Below, one piece after another: positions 1 through 8,720 of a DNA stretch of 64,000 nucleotides; the first letter of the stretch is position 1; every line of letters starts with the position of its first letter. The position numbers and the translations under genes are program-made. The notes under the pieces were generated by a model. That model did not search any database. It was not told the DNA's origin and was given only the letters and a program-made list of their open reading frames with translations. The stretch is taken from positions 3,720,001 through 3,784,000 of the forward strand of contig OZ245731.1 of the NCBI GenBank assembly GCA_965227155.1, in the 5' to 3' direction. This stretch comes from UBA6059 sp965227155. Its GTDB lineage: Bacteria > Bacteroidota > Bacteroidia > Cytophagales > Cyclobacteriaceae.

Positions 1-274
1 GGCTAGCCTCATCCTGAATGCCTCCGATAGCTTTAGAAAAGAATCGGTTAACCGTTTCCGGTATGATCACACCGATGATATGTGTTTGCTTCTTTCTTAG
101 GCTGAGCGCAATGGAATTGGGTTGATAGTCTAACTGCTGCGCCAGTTCCAATACAGCCTCCTTGGTTTTGGGATTTACATCTGAGTGTCCTGTGAGTGCA
201 CGGGAAACTGTAGAGGTCGAAATGCCTAGTTTCTTGGCAATGTCTTTAATGGTTACTGTGTTACTGCGCAGCAT
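1..274 (-). CDS. LacI-family transcriptional regulator, N-terminal part (cut by window edge)
   Basis: Only the first 91 codons are inside the window, reading leftwards from an ATG at 272-274. The protein begins MLRSNTVTIKDIAKKLGIS, followed by STVSRAL and a DVNPKTKEAVLELA segment, which is the helix-turn-helix plus hinge helix of LacI/GalR repressors. The hinge is followed by KKQTHIIGVIIPE, the usual start of the periplasmic-binding-protein-like effector domain. The family binds palindromic operators and is released by a sugar or sugar-phosphate ligand. Its position at the edge of a uronate degradation island suggests it controls part of that island, but the effector domain is outside the window so no ligand can be inferred. 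A perfect palindrome lies about 90 bp upstream of its start. Confidence 0.93.
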   Translation of the reverse strand, partial: MLRSNTVTIKDIAKKLGISTSTVSRALTGHSDVNPKTKEAVLELAQQLDYQPNSIALSLRKKQTHIIGVIIPETVNRFFSKAIGGIQDEAS

Positions 275-366
275 AATTTTGATCGTCAAAATAGGAAGAT
301 CTACTCAAAACCTCAATTCGGATTTTTATAGTCATTTATTAGTCGATGTAAAGGTAATGAAAAATT

Positions 367-390
367 GGGCACGTTCCCGGTAACGTGCCC
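367..390. promoter_or_regulatory. Perfect inverted repeat upstream of the lacI-type gene
   Basis: Arms GGGCACGTT and AACGTGCCC (9 bp, perfect) flank a 6-base centre CCCGGT. It lies in the 230-bp divergent region between the LacI-type gene (start at 274, leftward) and the sigma-factor gene (start at 505, rightward). There is no T-run on the plus strand after it, so an operator is at least as likely as a terminator. LacI-type proteins bind this sort of GC-centred palindrome, so autoregulation is a reasonable inference. Confidence 0.45.
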
Positions 391-504
391 ATTAAATATT
401 CGTAAAATTTGACCTCAAAAGGCATTAAAATTTTACTTATATTCATTATAATAGTATTGTATAACAAAAATCATAAAGGATAAAACAAGCAAATCTGTCT
501 GATC

Positions 505-1104
505 ATGATACTTGCAGCGAACCCCATCTTAAGTGAAAATTTGAAAATAAGGAGAGATGAGATTGACTTATTAATCAGAAAGTTTTTACACAGCGGGGAG
601 GAGGAAGTCTTTAACCAACTCTTTAGAAAGACCTATGCACCGTTGTGCCATTTTGCGCTCAAAGTGGTTCATGAAAAGTCAGCTGCGGAGGAGGTAGTGA
701 GCGATGTTTTCTTAAAACTTTGGAGAAATAGAAAACTCATAGAAATCAATACATCTGCAAAGTCCTATTTATACACTGCTGTACGAAACAAGTCATTGGA
801 TTTTCTACGCAAGGAAAAAAAGAATGCTAACCTCCAATGTATCACTCAGGCTGCACATTTTGAAGATATGAACATTACAGCTCTGGATATGCTGGCTTAC
901 GAAGATATTAATGGTAAGGTGCAAAAAGCAATGTGCGAGTTGCCACCCAAATGCCAGGAGATTTTCAGGTTGAGCAGGGAGCAGGGGCTCAAATATGCTG
1001 AAATCGCCGATCAGCTTCAGCTTTCTATCAAAACTATCGAAACACAGATGGGAAGGGCTTTAAAGCATATGAAGCAAAGACTCAGCTATTTAAATGTTTC
1101 GTAA
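505..1104 (+). CDS. ECF-type RNA polymerase sigma-70 factor
   Basis: A 199-residue protein of the usual size for Bacteroidetes ECF sigma factors. Region 2 is visible around residues 30-95 (FNQLFRKTYAPLCHFAL, SAAEEVVSDVFLKLW, YLYTAVRNKSLDFLR) and region 4 around residues 135-190 (ELPPKCQEIFRLSREQG, YAEIADQLQLS, KTIETQMGRALK), the DNA-binding helix-turn-helix for the -35 element. In this phylum such factors commonly sit beside a FecR-type anti-sigma gene and control a TonB receptor operon; here only a short FecR-like fragment follows at 1319. The likely target is the TonB receptor operon at 4074-9161, by position only. Confidence 0.93.
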   Translation: MILAANPILSENLKIRRDEIDLLIRKFLHSGEEEVFNQLFRKTYAPLCHFALKVVHEKSAAEEVVSDVFLKLWRNRKLIEINTSAKSYLYTAVRNKSLDFLRKEKKNANLQCITQAAHFEDMNITALDMLAYEDINGKVQKAMCELPPKCQEIFRLSREQGLKYAEIADQLQLSIKTIETQMGRALKHMKQRLSYLNVS

Positions 1105-1156
1105 AAGTGTGCTGCTTGCTATTGATCTCACAGATTTCAATCCAATTTTCTCTTTG

Positions 1157-1182
1157 AACTAGAACTTATTGATGTTCTAGTT
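1157..1182. repeat. Perfect 9-bp inverted repeat (hairpin) between sigma and anti-sigma genes
   Basis: Arms AACTAGAAC (1157-1165) and GTTCTAGTT (1174-1182) are exact reverse complements around an 8-base loop. No T-tract follows, so it is not a clear intrinsic terminator. It could be an operator or an RNA hairpin in the 214-bp gap between the sigma factor and the FecR-like fragment. Confidence 0.4.
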
Positions 1183-1318
1183 ACAAGTGAATAGTCTTCT
1201 TACTTACCTTTCAAATTAAGCGGATAAAAAGCTGGCCTTTCTTTTCTACCAAGCATGTAATGTTAATACTTCAGTTAGGGGTATATTAACATACAAGTCG
1301 TCATAGTTTTATAATACT

Positions 1319-1531
1319 ATGGCAAGAATAATTGACAAGCCGGAATGGCTTAAAATTGTAAAGTACCTGACAGGAGAAACAACCGAGCTAGACCCACTAA
1401 CAAGAGAATGGCTCAACTCAAATCAATCAGAAGTATCGGATTTAAGTTGGACGTATAATCAGTCCGTCATATTTGATACTGAAGCTAGTCTGAAAAAGCT
1501 TCATCATAAAATCAATACAATACCCCTCTAG
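1319..1531 (+). CDS. Short FecR-like anti-sigma domain protein (truncated or stand-alone)
   Basis: A 70-residue product resembling only the cytoplasmic N-terminal anti-sigma domain of Bacteroidetes FecR proteins: KIVKYLTGETT, then REWL, a central Trp, and a D-T-E-A-S-L-KK-L-HHKI helix. Full FecR proteins are about 300-400 residues, with a transmembrane helix and periplasmic FecR domain after this part; none of that is present, and no continuing coding signal is seen in any frame between 1532 and 1746. It either is a decayed remnant or a soluble anti-sigma domain acting on the sigma factor just upstream. Start ATG 1319 is the only plausible one. Family match is by pattern, not by a search. Confidence 0.6.
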   Translation: MARIIDKPEWLKIVKYLTGETTELDPLTREWLNSNQSEVSDLSWTYNQSVIFDTEASLKKLHHKINTIPL

Positions 1532-1746
1532 ATTTCCAATCCTCTTTAAAAAATCAAATAGATCGTATAATGCCCTTTGGTGAAAGTGCTTACAATAAGG
1601 GTTTTGGATAATTTTTCATCCACTATTACAATAGATTAGCATAAAGTCACTATAGTATCTTTTGGTAGTTAATGCCTTTATTTAATGAAATTTTTATAAG
1701 GGATATTCAGCTTTATTACGTCTCATTTAATACAACAGCGATTAAA

Positions 1747-2580
1747 ATGAATAAACTAAATAATAAAGTAGTAGTGGTTACCGGCGGTGGAGGTGTATTG
1801 TGTGGTGCCATGGCCAAAACTATGGCAGCGCAGGGAGCATCTGTTGCTATTTTAGACCTGAAAGAGGAAGCGGCTAATGCCGTAGCTAATGAAATAAAGA
1901 ATAGTGGAGGTACTGCGATTGGACTATCAGCGAATGTCCTCGACAAAGCATCACTACAAGAAGCTCATCACCAAATACAAAAACAGCTGGGAAGTGTTGA
2001 TATATTGATCAATGGTGCGGGCGGAAATCACCCAAAAGGCACTACCAGCAAACCATTTTTTGAGGAAGGAGATCAAGCCAATGAGGATATCATCTCATTT
2101 TTTGATCTGGACCCTAAAGGCATTGAGTTTGTTTTTAACCTTAATTTCCTTGGCACCTTACTTCCCTGTCAGGTATTTGCGAATGATATGCTGGGGAAAG
2201 AAGGCGCATGTATCGTTAATATATCATCGATGAATGCTTTTACGCCCCTCACTAAAATACCTGCTTACAGTGGAGCAAAGGCAGCGGTAAGCAACTTCAC
2301 ACAATGGCTTGCAGTTCATTTTTCAAAAGCTGGCATTAGGGTCAACGCTATGGCACCAGGGTTTTTCCTTACAGAGCAAAACCGCACATTACTCACTACC
2401 GATGATGGTGAGCTAACCCCTCGGGGCAATCAAATCATAGATCAAACACCACTCGGTAGGTTCGGGAAACCGGAGGACCTGGATAGTACCCTTCTTTGGC
2501 TGTGTGATCCGGCCTCAAGTTTTGTAACAGGTATTGTTGTACCTATCGATGGTGGTTTTAGTGCATACAGCGGAGTTTAG
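1747..2580 (+). CDS. SDR oxidoreductase, D-mannonate oxidoreductase (fructuronate reductase) type
   Basis: A 277-residue short-chain dehydrogenase. The cofactor loop TGGGGVLCGAMA lies at residues 12-23, NGAGGNHP matches the NAG-type motif, and the catalytic pair is Tyr174 and Lys178 (YSGAK) preceded by NISSMN. The stretch NAMAPGFFLTEQNRTLLT and TPLGRFGKPEDLDSTLLWL is characteristic of the Bacteroidetes SDR annotated as D-mannonate oxidoreductase, which interconverts D-fructuronate and D-mannonate in the cytosol. An earlier in-frame ATG at 1672 would add 25 residues that do not look like an SDR start, so 1747 is preferred. The next gene, uxaE, follows after 6 bp, which fits conversion of tagaturonate to fructuronate and then mannonate. 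Confidence 0.85.
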   Translation: MNKLNNKVVVVTGGGGVLCGAMAKTMAAQGASVAILDLKEEAANAVANEIKNSGGTAIGLSANVLDKASLQEAHHQIQKQLGSVDILINGAGGNHPKGTTSKPFFEEGDQANEDIISFFDLDPKGIEFVFNLNFLGTLLPCQVFANDMLGKEGACIVNISSMNAFTPLTKIPAYSGAKAAVSNFTQWLAVHFSKAGIRVNAMAPGFFLTEQNRTLLTTDDGELTPRGNQIIDQTPLGRFGKPEDLDSTLLWLCDPASSFVTGIVVPIDGGFSAYSGV

Positions 2581-2586
2581 CATTTT

Positions 2587-3840
2587 ATGGAGCTTGGAAA
2601 ATATTCTTTTGGTATCGGCGATCGGTTCGCAAAGCAGGGCATATATCAGCTAAAAGGCTTTAAAGAAGCACTTACAAATGGTGTTTTGGTTACTCCGGTG
2701 TGGAATAAATCTTTCAGAGAGCACAAAACCGTTGGGTCAGAGCCGATAAGTGTAAGAATAGAAGCGGATCAGGCTACCGCAGAGGGGGGGTGGTACAACG
2801 ACTATTTTGTGGATGCCGACCACATTACACTGGAAACGGTAGATCGCTTTACAGAGTCAGCTGATTTTTTCACCATTGATGTGGCCAATAAGATCAATAT
2901 TGTGCTTGAAACACAGAAAAAAGATCAATTTCTCAGTGATTATAAACACCTGATTGGACACCATGCCATTGAAGGGTTTAGCAATGAATTCTCTATAACA
3001 AAGGATTTGTTGTTGAATCTTGGTGATACTTACCTCAAAGCAGTAGAAGAGGCAAGGCTGATTTATGATCGAATCCTTCAGCAAAAGCGAAACCATGAGT
3101 TTGTAGTAGAAGTGTCAATGGACGAGGTGGCTAACCCTCAATCCCCGATGGAATTATATTTCATACTGTATCTTTTGTCAGCCTTTAAAGTGCCGGTCAA
3201 TACCATAGCTCCTAAGTTTATCGGAAGGTTTAATAAAGGTGTAGATTATGAAGGCGACTTACTCCGATTCGAACAGGAATTTGAGCAACATATTTTAGTG
3301 GTCAAGCATGCCGTTAAGCATTTTAGCCTTCCACATAGTCTGAAATTGAGCGTGCATACAGGGAGTGACAAATTCTCCTTATACCCAATCATTCATCGTA
3401 TTATTAAAAAGCATGATGCAGGATTGCATTTGAAAACAGCCGGTACCACCTGGCTGGAGGAGCTGATTGGGCTAGCCGAGGGAGAGGGCGATGGACTATT
3501 TTTTGCAAAATCAATATTTCAAAAAGCTCTAGACCGGTATCAAGAGCTTACTGATCCCTATGATACCGTACTTAGTATTGATAAAGACAAACTACCGGAT
3601 ATTGATACAGTGAATGGTTGGTCGGGTGCAGATTTTTCCAAAGCTTTAACGCACCAGCCAAAGGAAAAACTATTCAATCCTCACTTCAGGCAACTACTGC
3701 ATACAGCCTACAAGATTGCCGCTGAACAACAAAATGAGTTTTTGAACCTGGTGCAAGGCAATAGTAATCTGATTGGTCAAAATGTTTATGAAAATATCTA
3801 TTCCAGGCATATGAAGCCTTTATTTCTGGGTTACTATTGA
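2587..3840 (+). CDS. uxaE: Tagaturonate epimerase family protein
   Basis: A 417-residue cytosolic protein that begins MELGKYSFGIGDRFAKQG and contains AEGGWYNDYFVDADHITLE, TIAPKFIGRFNKGVDY, LKLSVHTGSDKFSLYP and LHLKTAGTTWLEELIGL. These are hallmarks of the UxaE family (typified by the Thermotoga protein), which epimerises D-tagaturonate to D-fructuronate and so links galacturonate to the glucuronate branch. Conserved His/Asp residues in the motifs are consistent with a metal-dependent aldolase-like mechanism. It is co-directional with the SDR 6 bp upstream, forming a two-gene uronate module. No UxaC isomerase is visible in the window. Identification rests on recognised motifs and context. Confidence 0.82.
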   Translation: MELGKYSFGIGDRFAKQGIYQLKGFKEALTNGVLVTPVWNKSFREHKTVGSEPISVRIEADQATAEGGWYNDYFVDADHITLETVDRFTESADFFTIDVANKINIVLETQKKDQFLSDYKHLIGHHAIEGFSNEFSITKDLLLNLGDTYLKAVEEARLIYDRILQQKRNHEFVVEVSMDEVANPQSPMELYFILYLLSAFKVPVNTIAPKFIGRFNKGVDYEGDLLRFEQEFEQHILVVKHAVKHFSLPHSLKLSVHTGSDKFSLYPIIHRIIKKHDAGLHLKTAGTTWLEELIGLAEGEGDGLFFAKSIFQKALDRYQELTDPYDTVLSIDKDKLPDIDTVNGWSGADFSKALTHQPKEKLFNPHFRQLLHTAYKIAAEQQNEFLNLVQGNSNLIGQNVYENIYSRHMKPLFLGYY

Positions 3841-4073
3841 TTTCAGCTTAAACATACATCGCCGTTTAGTATTGAAAGCACTACCTGCTAATGATTTGAA
3901 GTAGGTCTAAATTTCTCATCCAAATAAGTATATCGATCTAACACCTTCATTATCACCTGAATGTAAAATACTCATTCGGTCAGGAGATTTTGGAATTGAT
4001 TGCAATGATGTAGGGGTTGCCAATAATTCTTCCCGTCTTAGGAAGAAATACATATCTCAGAAAACGATTGCAG

Positions 4074-6905
4074 ATGATACAAAATTTACCGAATGGGCTT
4101 AAAGTATTAATTATTTTACTGTTTTTAGGCTTTGGGGTTTATGCGCAAAAGGGTGGTACGGTTACGGGTACGGTCACTGATAAGTTAACGGATGATCCTC
4201 TGCCAGGTGCTACAGTGTCAATTAAAGGAACTACCCAGGGTGTTGTTACAGATCTTTATGGAAACTTTAGCCTATACATCCCCAACGGAAGTGCAATTAT
4301 CGAGATTAGGTACATTGGTTATGGTACAGTAGAACAAGAGGTAACCATTACGGATGGAAAAACCCAAGAATTAGATATTTCATTGGATTTAAATTCTCTC
4401 CTTACCGAGGAGATTGTAATTACAGGTCAGGCAGTGGGGCAGGCTGCTGCCATTAACCAACAAATCAATGCAAATACCATTGTTAATATTGTTTCTCAGG
4501 ATAAGATCAGGGAATTACCTGATCAGAATGCCGCAGAGACATTAGGCCGTTTGCCAGGTATTTCTGTAAGAAGAAACGGTGGTGAGGGGAACCAGGTTGT
4601 GCTAAGGGGTCTATCTCCAAGATTTAGTTCGATAACTATCAATGGTGAGCGGATTCCAGCATCCGGGAATGACCGGTCAGTTGATATCAGTATGATGTCT
4701 CCTGACGTGCTTGCCGGTATCGAGGTATTTAAGTCTTTAACACCCGATAAAGATGCTGATGCCATTGGTGGTACGGTAAATTTCAAAACTAAAAGAGCAT
4801 CTGAAGATCCTGAATTTACTGGCTATTTTCAATACGGATACAATGCGTTGGCCAATGAGTGGGGTCAAATCAGAACCAGTGCTACAGGAAGTAGAAGATT
4901 TCTTGATGGAAGAGTAGGTGTGCTGGTCACAGGTAACTATCAAAAAGCCAACCGCAGCCAGGACTCTGAACTCCTTGGATGGGGCGGAGCTCAATTTATT
5001 GGAGATCAAAGAACGTACAACCTTGACAACATCAGTTTACGACGAACTTTCAGGAATCGATATAGATATGGTGGTGCAGCCACTATTGATTATGAGTTTA
5101 GCCCACAGAGTAGAATAGTTTTAAATTCCTTACTTCAATACAGGACTGATGAAGAGGATCAATACATAAGCCAATATACGCAAGCCCGAACCGAATACCG
5201 ACATGATATGGCGGATGAGACTGAGCGGGTCGTATCAACCAGTCTTACGGGAACGCATTCATTTTTTAAGAACTGGAATCTGGAATGGCGAACTTCTTAT
5301 AACCTCAATGAAGGTGATAGACCTCTAGATCACAGTATGCGCTTTTGGGATATAGGTGGATCAGACGGAAAGTTTAACACTTCACCAGAAGATTTTTTCC
5401 GCAGGGCAGTAGATACGTTACATGTACTTGAGCAATCACTATTAGCCAATGTTCGCAACACAACAAGAGTTAGGGAAACGGAGAACGTTACTGCACAGTT
5501 TGATTTAACAATACCGGTCACCATCAATAATAAAATAGGCGGATCAATAAAGTTTGGTGGTAAATTCAGACAAGATTCCAGGCTCTCTAATGAAACGGGA
5601 TATCTGGAACCTGGCATGGAGAATTCAGCTTACGGATATAGCTGGCTTGATCCTGAGCAATATGAACGTGCTCCCGGTGGTAATGTAATCATCAACAGCT
5701 TTTTATCCCCGTTAGAGCAGAGCGACTGGAATGTGTCTTCATTTCCTTTTGGCGTGGGTTCAACAGAACAACTACCCGGATATCACATATCTTCATCTGA
5801 AGTAAGAAATTTTTTCAATCAATATAGGGATTCTATTTATGGAATAGATCCACAGCGCGATTTTGAGGACTACACTGCTATAGATCGTATTACCTCGGGG
5901 TATTTAATGGGGACGCTTAAGTATGAAGATCTAATCACTGTGGTTGGAGGTATACGAGCAGAAAATACATATCTGAGGTATAATGGATTTTTCGGGACTG
6001 CTGCCAATGTTAATGATGATGGATTGGGAGGTGGCCTCTCTGATACTACGCGAACAAGGTCTTACCTGGAGTGGTTTCCTCAGGTTAATGTGAAAATACA
6101 GCCTAGGAAATGGTTTGATGTACGTTTGGCAGCTACTAAATCATTGACCAGACCAAATTTTCTACAGTTGGTGCCTTTTAGCAGAAGAAATGAGTTTGAA
6201 AAGCGACTGGATAGAGGAAATTTTGATCTTCAGCATACCACTGCATGGAATTACGATGCTTTTCTTTCATTTTACAGCAATTGGGGCCTCCTCACTGTTG
6301 GTGGTTTTTATAAGGAGCTAACAAATATCGATTATCAGAGCAATTCCCGTTTTGATGATGAATTTGGCAGTACACTCAACCTATTTGAGCCTCGCAATGT
6401 AGAAGATATCACTACTGTACAGGGTATAGAAGCAGATTTGCAATTGAATTTTAGATTTCTTCCTAAGCCGTTTGACGGTATTTTACTATCAGGGAATTTC
6501 ACTTTACTCCAATCTGCCACCAATTATCCATTTCTTGTGTCCTTAAGGAATCCAACAAGGTTGGTAGAGGAAGTTAGGGAGGCACCTTTAGTAGGGCAAC
6601 CTAATTCTATCTGGAACTTATCACTTGGATATGAAAAAGGTGGATTTACAGGACGGTTCTCCGTAGTGCATCAGGATTTGGTAATTGATGGAATAGCTCG
6701 TGAGCCACAAACAGATACGTTCGAGGGTAAAACAACAAGGTTTGACCTCACATTCAAACAGGCTATTAATGACAACTTAAAGCTATATATCAATTTTAAC
6801 AACATTACCAATCAGGCAGAAACAGAATTATTGACAACTGATATACTTACAAATACAACTGTATTTGGAGCAACAGCAGATTTTGGTTTTCAATTAAGGT
6901 TTTAA
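4074..6905 (+). CDS. TonB-dependent outer-membrane receptor with N-terminal carboxypeptidase-regulatory-like domain
   Basis: A 943-residue receptor. After a signal peptide (LKVLIILLFLGFGVYAQ) comes a CarboxypepD_reg-like domain (GTVTDKLTDDPLPGATVSIKG, residues about 30-110), then a plug (IRELPDQNAAETLGRLPG, GNQVVLRGLSPRFSSI, DADAIGGTVNFKTKRA) and a beta-barrel ending in an aromatic residue (FGFQLRF). The plug pattern is that of the Xanthomonas/Caulobacter-type receptor group rather than SusC, and no SusD-like gene follows. A TTG at 4017 would extend the frame, but the ATG at 4074 places the signal peptide correctly. It is followed at 17 bp by a secreted beta-helix gene and then a lipoprotein gene. 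Probable role: energy-dependent import of oligosaccharides, likely uronate-containing; the substrate is inferred from neighbours. Confidence 0.93.
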   Translation: MIQNLPNGLKVLIILLFLGFGVYAQKGGTVTGTVTDKLTDDPLPGATVSIKGTTQGVVTDLYGNFSLYIPNGSAIIEIRYIGYGTVEQEVTITDGKTQELDISLDLNSLLTEEIVITGQAVGQAAAINQQINANTIVNIVSQDKIRELPDQNAAETLGRLPGISVRRNGGEGNQVVLRGLSPRFSSITINGERIPASGNDRSVDISMMSPDVLAGIEVFKSLTPDKDADAIGGTVNFKTKRASEDPEFTGYFQYGYNALANEWGQIRTSATGSRRFLDGRVGVLVTGNYQKANRSQDSELLGWGGAQFIGDQRTYNLDNISLRRTFRNRYRYGGAATIDYEFSPQSRIVLNSLLQYRTDEEDQYISQYTQARTEYRHDMADETERVVSTSLTGTHSFFKNWNLEWRTSYNLNEGDRPLDHSMRFWDIGGSDGKFNTSPEDFFRRAVDTLHVLEQSLLANVRNTTRVRETENVTAQFDLTIPVTINNKIGGSIKFGGKFRQDSRLSNETGYLEPGMENSAYGYSWLDPEQYERAPGGNVIINSFLSPLEQSDWNVSSFPFGVGSTEQLPGYHISSSEVRNFFNQYRDSIYGIDPQRDFEDYTAIDRITSGYLMGTLKYEDLITVVGGIRAENTYLRYNGFFGTAANVNDDGLGGGLSDTTRTRSYLEWFPQVNVKIQPRKWFDVRLAATKSLTRPNFLQLVPFSRRNEFEKRLDRGNFDLQHTTAWNYDAFLSFYSNWGLLTVGGFYKELTNIDYQSNSRFDDEFGSTLNLFEPRNVEDITTVQGIEADLQLNFRFLPKPFDGILLSGNFTLLQSATNYPFLVSLRNPTRLVEEVREAPLVGQPNSIWNLSLGYEKGGFTGRFSVVHQDLVIDGIAREPQTDTFEGKTTRFDLTFKQAINDNLKLYINFNNITNQAETELLTTDILTNTTVFGATADFGFQLRF

Positions 6906-6922
6906 TAAACAATTAAATAAGG

Positions 6923-8686
6923 ATGAATATGGAAAATCATTACATTAAAAAGTTCGCACTTGGAGCCTTATTCAGTGTTTTTTGTCTTGTCGCACAGGCG
7001 CAAGACACATTGACTGTCGACTCCAATAATGCAGAATTCGGATTACTCAACGATTTGATTGCCGGTGATACCACAGATACCGGAGAGCGAGCACACAGTG
7101 TTTATCAACTAAAAAGAGGTCAAACTTACATCCTCAGTGGTGCTATTGAGAATAGATTTCCTCTGACAATAGTGGCAGAAGAAGGCTCGGGACCAAGACC
7201 CAGATTAGTGCCGGGTATCCCTGATGGTGGTGAATCTGTAAGACCATTCAGGGCAAGAGATAACCTTACTTTAAAAGGCCTCTATGTGACCGGTATGGAC
7301 GAATTAGGAGCATTGAATACGGATCAAAGAATTATCCGTATCTCTGCAACAGGAGTTATAGTTAGAATCGATGATTGTCATTTGGATCAGGATGGTCAAA
7401 GCTGCTTTAGAACAGATAGTGACAACATATCCATAATTGTAACCAATAGTATTATCTCCAATATTGGAAGGCCTAACAATACCAACAATGGTCGTTTGAT
7501 CGATGACAGGGGTGCTAACCTTGATACTGTAATCATTGAAAACAGCACTATCTACAATATTTCATCAACCATGATCAACGACCGAGGTGGATGGATTAAA
7601 TATTCAAGGATCAATCAAAACACAATTGCGCATACCGGTCAACGTATTATTGACTTTGGAGAATGTCAAGATTGTGAGTTTACTAACAACTTGGTTATTA
7701 ATCCTGGATATTTAGGTACGGAAATAGACACTATCGCCGACAATGAGGCATATATGGTAGAGTTCGCTTTACTAAGTGATTTGGCTAAATCCGAACTACC
7801 GGATATTGAACAAAGATTTGTGTTTTCAAATAATAACATCTTTTTGGATTCTGCAATCATAGCTTCGTATCCTCAAGATACGGCAGCTTATGCTTTTGCA
7901 GATTGGCCAATTGGGCCAAGGCCATTATTGCAACCCCCGGGTGATTCTTTAGCTGGAGCTGCTCAGATGGCTACTAATATCGTAGAAATTGTAACCTTTG
8001 AGAATGCCCCACCTGTTGATGATTTGATTACCATCATTGATCAATTTTGGTCAGATCCTAACTCAGAGGATTTTAAGTCATCAGTAAAACCATGGGATAT
8101 CTCAGGAGAACCTTTTAGTTTCCGCTATCAGGATTCATTTGAGTCAGCTTCGGCATCAACCACTGGTGGACAATTGGGTGATTTGAAATGGGAGCTTATT
8201 CTATCAGGCATAGGTGGTTTGGAGCAAAGTATTAATGAAGCTCAGGGACTGCTTGGAAGTGCCACCGCCGGTGGTAATATTGGTCAGTACCCTCAGGCTG
8301 CTATTGATGCTTTAACAGCAGCAGTTGGAGAGGCGCAGGTTGTATTAGCTGACCCATCAAATGCACCTGAAGTTTTCCAGGGCGAAACTGCTGAGCTTAA
8401 CCAGGCTATCGACGACTTCTTAGGTTCTTTGGTGACTAGCGTTGATCAGGATCTAAAGCAAAATGATATCATAGTATATCCAAACCCTACTACAGACTAT
8501 ATCAGATTCTCTGATCCAAGATCGGTAAGTTTTGAGATGTGGACTATTTCTGGAAGATTGGTTGGAAAGAGTGAGATAACTCAAAATGCCCGCTTATCTA
8601 CTGCCGGTTTACAAAATGGTGTCTATATACTGAGAGTTAGACAAACAGACAATAGCATCAAAACTGTAAAGCTCATTAAGCGATAG
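6923..8686 (+). CDS. Secreted parallel beta-helix protein with T9SS sorting domain, paired with TonB receptor
   Basis: A 587-residue protein with signal peptide (FALGALFSVFCLVAQAQ) and repeated short strands typical of a right-handed beta-helix over residues about 40-330 (LTIVAEEG, NLTLKGLYVTGM, GVIVRIDDCHLD, TVIIENSTIYNISS, DCEFTNNLVINPGY). Residues about 430-495 form a helical, Ala/Gln-rich segment resembling FIVAR-type linkers (GQYPQAAIDALTAAVGEAQ). The C-terminus has the T9SS domain (IIVYPNPTTDYIRF, LQNGVYILRVR, VKLIKR), so it should be exported and anchored at the surface. No lyase catalytic residues can be asserted. Its place directly behind the receptor suggests surface glycan binding (a functional stand-in for SusD) or depolymerisation; which one is unknown. 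Confidence 0.8.
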   Translation: MNMENHYIKKFALGALFSVFCLVAQAQDTLTVDSNNAEFGLLNDLIAGDTTDTGERAHSVYQLKRGQTYILSGAIENRFPLTIVAEEGSGPRPRLVPGIPDGGESVRPFRARDNLTLKGLYVTGMDELGALNTDQRIIRISATGVIVRIDDCHLDQDGQSCFRTDSDNISIIVTNSIISNIGRPNNTNNGRLIDDRGANLDTVIIENSTIYNISSTMINDRGGWIKYSRINQNTIAHTGQRIIDFGECQDCEFTNNLVINPGYLGTEIDTIADNEAYMVEFALLSDLAKSELPDIEQRFVFSNNNIFLDSAIIASYPQDTAAYAFADWPIGPRPLLQPPGDSLAGAAQMATNIVEIVTFENAPPVDDLITIIDQFWSDPNSEDFKSSVKPWDISGEPFSFRYQDSFESASASTTGGQLGDLKWELILSGIGGLEQSINEAQGLLGSATAGGNIGQYPQAAIDALTAAVGEAQVVLADPSNAPEVFQGETAELNQAIDDFLGSLVTSVDQDLKQNDIIVYPNPTTDYIRFSDPRSVSFEMWTISGRLVGKSEITQNARLSTAGLQNGVYILRVRQTDNSIKTVKLIKR

Positions 8687-8720
8687 TTAAGTAAAAAGTT
8701 TAGACTAAAAGAATTGAAAT

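Noticed and set aside
162..383. Open frame on the plus strand over the LacI-type gene
   Set aside because: It is antisense to the clear LacI helix-turn-helix coding sequence and has no family resemblance.
1672..1746. N-terminal extension of the SDR
   Set aside because: The extra 25 residues are not SDR-like; the ATG at 1747 gives the standard start just before the cofactor-binding loop.
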